Assembly (NCBI GenBank): GCA_965224105.1
Contig: CBDCYH010000002.1
Location: 434,001-498,000 of the forward strand
Length of the DNA stretch: 64,000 nt
Reading direction: 5' to 3'
From: CBDCYH01 sp965224105
Lineage (GTDB): Bacteria; Bacteroidota; Rhodothermia; Rhodothermales; JABDKH01
The position numbers and the translations under genes are program-made. The notes under the pieces were generated by a model that ran no database searches, was not told where the DNA came from, and saw nothing but the letters and a program-made list of their open reading frames with translations. Shown one piece after another: positions 61,761-64,000 of this stretch (positions within the stretch are counted from its first letter, which is position 1; each line of letters opens with the position of its first letter).

Positions 61761-62648
61761 CTATTTCTGATTCTCCGGGGATTCCAACAACGAAACGAGT
61801 TCAAGTTCAGACTTCTCGTCGAGCAACATGTTTTGCCGGGCGAGCCCCGCAGCAACAACGCCAAGCGCACGGTACGCGCTTTCGAGCGAGGAGTTCGGCG
61901 GAAGTGCATGGAGATGCGCCTGGACGGTTTCGAAATCACCGCGAGCGATTGGCCCCGTGAGTGCCGCGCCGGCACTGCGCGAAAACACGTTGGCCCACGT
62001 CGATTCGACAAGTCGCTCGTAAACCGTGAGCGGCGGCATGCCGGGAAGCATCAATAGCTGTGACGCCATTCCTGCCAATGCCACCGAGTAGTTTGAAAGG
62101 ACCGACGCTACCAAATGGTATGTTGCCTTAACCGACGTCGGAATCCGGAAAGGAGCCGCGCCGAGAGATTTTGCAAATGCCTCAGCGGCAGTTGTCGCCT
62201 CAGCGGATCCCTCAACTGCAACGGGCAAGTCGCGCAGGGTTCTTACGCGCTCCCGCGAGAAGGTCTGCAAAGGATGGAAGGATGCGACAATTGCACCGTG
62301 CTCAACAAGAGTTCCCAATACTGCCGCTGGAACAAGTCCGGAAGTATGCATAACCAACTTACCGTCAAGTTCTTTTCCAAAGGCATCCAGTATATCCGAC
62401 ACGAGGTCTATTGCACTGTCGGGGACGGCCAACAGGATCACGTCCCCAGTCAGAGCGTCCTTTAGGTTGGTCGAATAATTCGGGACATCAAACTCTCCCG
62501 CGATCTCACGTGCCGCCGCGACTGTTCGGCTCACGATGGCAGTTACGGCGTGGCCCCCATCGCACGCAGCAGCAGTGAGGGAACGCCCCACGGCCCCCGC
62601 CCCCACAATAGAAACCCGCATCTGTCGCGAATGATCAGTCATAAACAT
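61761..62648 (-). CDS. Rossmann-fold DUF2520 protein (predicted NAD(P)-dependent reductase)
   Basis: A protein of 286-295 residues. The Rossmann motif VSIVGAGAVGRSL is at the N-terminus, followed by VILLAVPDSAID, HTSGLVPAAVLG and FHPLQTFS, and a helical C-terminal domain (DUF2520, KATYHLVASVLSNYSVALAG, ALTGPIARGD). The family resembles 6-phosphogluconate dehydrogenase/ketopantoate-reductase-like oxidoreductases. Candidate starts are ATG 62648, 62642 and 62621; the last sits directly before the Rossmann strand. It is divergent from the DUF697 gene. Confidence 0.82.
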   Translation of the reverse strand: MFMTDHSRQMRVSIVGAGAVGRSLTAAACDGGHAVTAIVSRTVAAAREIAGEFDVPNYSTNLKDALTGDVILLAVPDSAIDLVSDILDAFGKELDGKLVMHTSGLVPAAVLGTLVEHGAIVASFHPLQTFSRERVRTLRDLPVAVEGSAEATTAAEAFAKSLGAAPFRIPTSVKATYHLVASVLSNYSVALAGMASQLLMLPGMPPLTVYERLVESTWANVFSRSAGAALTGPIARGDFETVQAHLHALPPNSSLESAYRALGVVAAGLARQNMLLDEKSELELVSLLESPENQK

Positions 62649-62782
62649 AAACTACGGTTGGAACCACTAACTTGCGTGGCAAAACAGCGTAAACTTCACG
62701 GGGCTGCGCGCACCTGGTTCCATCCCCAAGCGGGAGTCTTCGTAAGTTCGGGTTGCAATCAGGGAGAGAAATTAATAGACCG

Positions 62783-63334
62783 ATGGACAAAGTAGATCAG
62801 ATTATTCGCAGTCACGTATTGTGGTCGATGGGTGCCGGACTCATCCCCGTTCCCATAGTCGACATCGCCGCTGTGACCGGAATCCAGCTGGACATGATTA
62901 ACCAGCTGGCAAAGGAATACAAAATCGAGCTCGACCAGGGATCTGGCAAAGCGTTCATCACCGCACTGACCGGTGGCACGATGGCGCGGCTCGGCGCAAG
63001 TGTGGTGAAAGCAATTCCAGTTGTCGGCACGGTTATCGGCGGAGTCTCCATGGCCGCTATGTCAGGAGCCTCTACTTACGCTGTTGCACAGGTGGTAACG
63101 AACCAGTTTGATCTCGGAAAACCGCTGTTCGAGTTCGACGCAGAAAAAGCAAAGGAGTCGTACAAAGAAGCGTTCGTAAAAGGGAAGGAGTACGTCGACG
63201 ACCTTAAGGACAACGAAGACGAGGCTAGCGAAATTTACGAATCACTGGAGTCACTCTCGAAGCTCCACAAAAAGGGTGTTCTAACAGACAAAGAGTTTGA
63301 AAAGAAGAAATCCGATCTACTTGATAGACTTTAG
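62783..63334 (+). CDS. DUF697 membrane protein with a SHOCT-like C-terminal tail
   Basis: A 183-residue protein, start ATG 62783. The first ~110 residues are DUF697: HVLWSMGAGLIPVPIVDIAA, QLDMINQLAKEY, AIPVVGTVIGGVSMAAMSGA, with two or three hydrophobic helices. An acidic helical linker leads to LESLSKLHKKGVLTDKEFEK, a SHOCT-type motif (short C-terminal oligomerisation motif). Function unknown; DUF697 proteins are often linked to GTPases, and none is nearby. Confidence 0.78.
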   Translation: MDKVDQIIRSHVLWSMGAGLIPVPIVDIAAVTGIQLDMINQLAKEYKIELDQGSGKAFITALTGGTMARLGASVVKAIPVVGTVIGGVSMAAMSGASTYAVAQVVTNQFDLGKPLFEFDAEKAKESYKEAFVKGKEYVDDLKDNEDEASEIYESLESLSKLHKKGVLTDKEFEKKKSDLLDRL

Positions 63335-63349
63335 CATCAAACAAGTGCA

Positions 63350-63745
63350 ATGTCGACACCACTGATTTCATTTTCTGGTCTGCTTGCCGCAGGCGCTGGC
63401 GGATTCCTGGGTTCAATATTTCGATTTTCGCTTGGGGTTTCTTTGCACCGGATACTACCAGCTGCGATTCTACCCGTCGGCACCATGGCTGCGAATATCA
63501 TCGGGTGCCTTGCAATGGGCGCGCTTGCAGCACTTGATGAGAATCACGGCTGGTTCGGTACAGAGACCAAGATGTTCGTTTTTGTGGGGCTACTCGGGGC
63601 TTTCACCACGTTTTCCACATTCAGCTACGAGACGCTGGAGTTATTTCGTTCTGATCAACCGATACGAGCCGCCTCCAACATTCTGATCACCGTCGCGGGA
63701 TGCCTCCTGGCGGTTTGGGTGGGATACGCCATGTTCAAAAAGTAG
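63350..63745 (+). CDS. crcB: Fluoride-specific ion channel CrcB/Fluc
   Basis: A 131-residue four-helix membrane protein with the Fluc motifs AGAGGFLGSIFRFSLG, GTMAANIIGCLAMG and LGAFTTFSTFSYE, including the conserved asparagine and phenylalanine boxes. It works as an antiparallel dimer that lets fluoride leave the cell. It starts 15 nt after the DUF697 gene; I see no fluoride riboswitch. Confidence 0.92.
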   Translation: MSTPLISFSGLLAAGAGGFLGSIFRFSLGVSLHRILPAAILPVGTMAANIIGCLAMGALAALDENHGWFGTETKMFVFVGLLGAFTTFSTFSYETLELFRSDQPIRAASNILITVAGCLLAVWVGYAMFKK

Positions 63746-63831
63746 CGCCGCATCACAAAGGTGGCAACCTGCCAACCTGATCTATGTAAAACCAATTTGA
63801 CCTTCTCCTTTTGCGCAAATAGCATTTCCCT

Positions 63832-64000
63832 ATGAGTAGCACAGTCGACCATCCAGCAAAAATCTTCGAGGAAGCAGCCGATTTCATGCCGATTAACGGC
63901 ACGGATTACGTTGAATTTTATGTCAGCAATGCGTGGCAAACGGCGCACTATTACAAAACGGCATTCGGCTTCCAGGCACTTTGCCGGGCGGGACTCGAAA
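63832..64000 (+). CDS. hpd: 4-hydroxyphenylpyruvate dioxygenase, N-terminal part
   Basis: The window ends after 56 codons (MSSTVDHPAKIFEEAADFMP). DYVEFYVSNAWQTAHYYKTA and FGFQALCRAGLE form the start of the N-terminal vicinal-oxygen-chelate domain of HPPD, the enzyme that turns 4-hydroxyphenylpyruvate into homogentisate in tyrosine breakdown. Start ATG 63832. The catalytic C-terminal domain lies outside the window. Confidence 0.85.
   Translation, partial: MSSTVDHPAKIFEEAADFMPINGTDYVEFYVSNAWQTAHYYKTAFGFQALCRAGLE

Noticed and set aside
63655..63948. 97-codon minus-strand frame at the right edge
   Set aside because: It runs opposite crcB and the start of the HPPD gene, both of which are well supported.

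Overview
The window most resembles a chromosome segment from a Bacteroidota/Rhodothermota-type bacterium (Rhodothermales-like, probably marine). The evidence is a TonB-dependent receptor paired with a DUF4249 lipoprotein, two secreted proteins with type IX-like C-terminal sorting domains, OmpA proteins with PKD domains, a split ATP synthase operon preceded by bactofilin and LytM genes, and a regulator of the WYL family common in this group. Many starts lack a clear Shine-Dalgarno sequence, as is usual there. Base composition is moderately GC-rich. No plasmid or phage module and no complete insertion sequence was seen.

Layout. 1-1300 (minus): relic of a polymorphic toxin gene, followed by an intact immunity-like gene and a second small gene that leaves the window. 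1440-2135 and 6806-7545: dense arrays of short palindromic intergenic repeats on both sides of 2234-6801, a three-gene operon (mmsA, class III aminotransferase, NCS1 transporter) that fits the end of reductive pyrimidine catabolism. 7625-14360: small lipoprotein, rtcB with a divergent truncated WYL-type regulator and a shared palindrome, a large propeller/cytochrome c/DUF1080 lipoprotein, a relic of an outer-membrane protein, and an ECF sigma factor with a small membrane partner. 14566-25074: SH3-plus-metallo-beta-lactamase protein, a giant repeat lipoprotein, a membrane-bound class III cyclase, secreted proteins, a hydrolase, a voltage-gated potassium channel and an M20 peptidase. 25082-29554 (minus): rsgA, then the TonB receptor and DUF4249 pair. 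29800-33477: TetR-controlled HlyD/ABC exporter with a 24-bp palindromic operator.

33485-44467: assorted genes, including a polyferredoxin-like membrane protein, YWTD and S41-like secreted proteins, a six-hairpin glycosidase-like protein, ettA, a YhhN protein and a DUF2867-like protein. 44506-44596: tRNA-Ser(GCU). 44691-52018 (minus): LytM peptidase, bactofilin, AtpZ, AtpI-like, then atpB-E-F-H-A-G; the beta and epsilon genes are absent. 52113-56693: rpsT, two OmpA-family proteins and queG. 56623-62648 (minus): soluble PAS histidine kinase, lysS, a cyclophilin lipoprotein and a DUF2520 protein. 62783-64000: DUF697/SHOCT protein, fluoride channel, and the start of 4-hydroxyphenylpyruvate dioxygenase.

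Most of the window is housekeeping or accessory metabolism. The least ordinary parts are the collapsed toxin locus, the mosaic palindromic repeats, the NCS1 transporter with a large soluble insertion, the rtcB/WYL-less regulator pair, and the lipoprotein with a repeated vicinal-cysteine motif. All family assignments come from reading the translated sequences; no database search was run.
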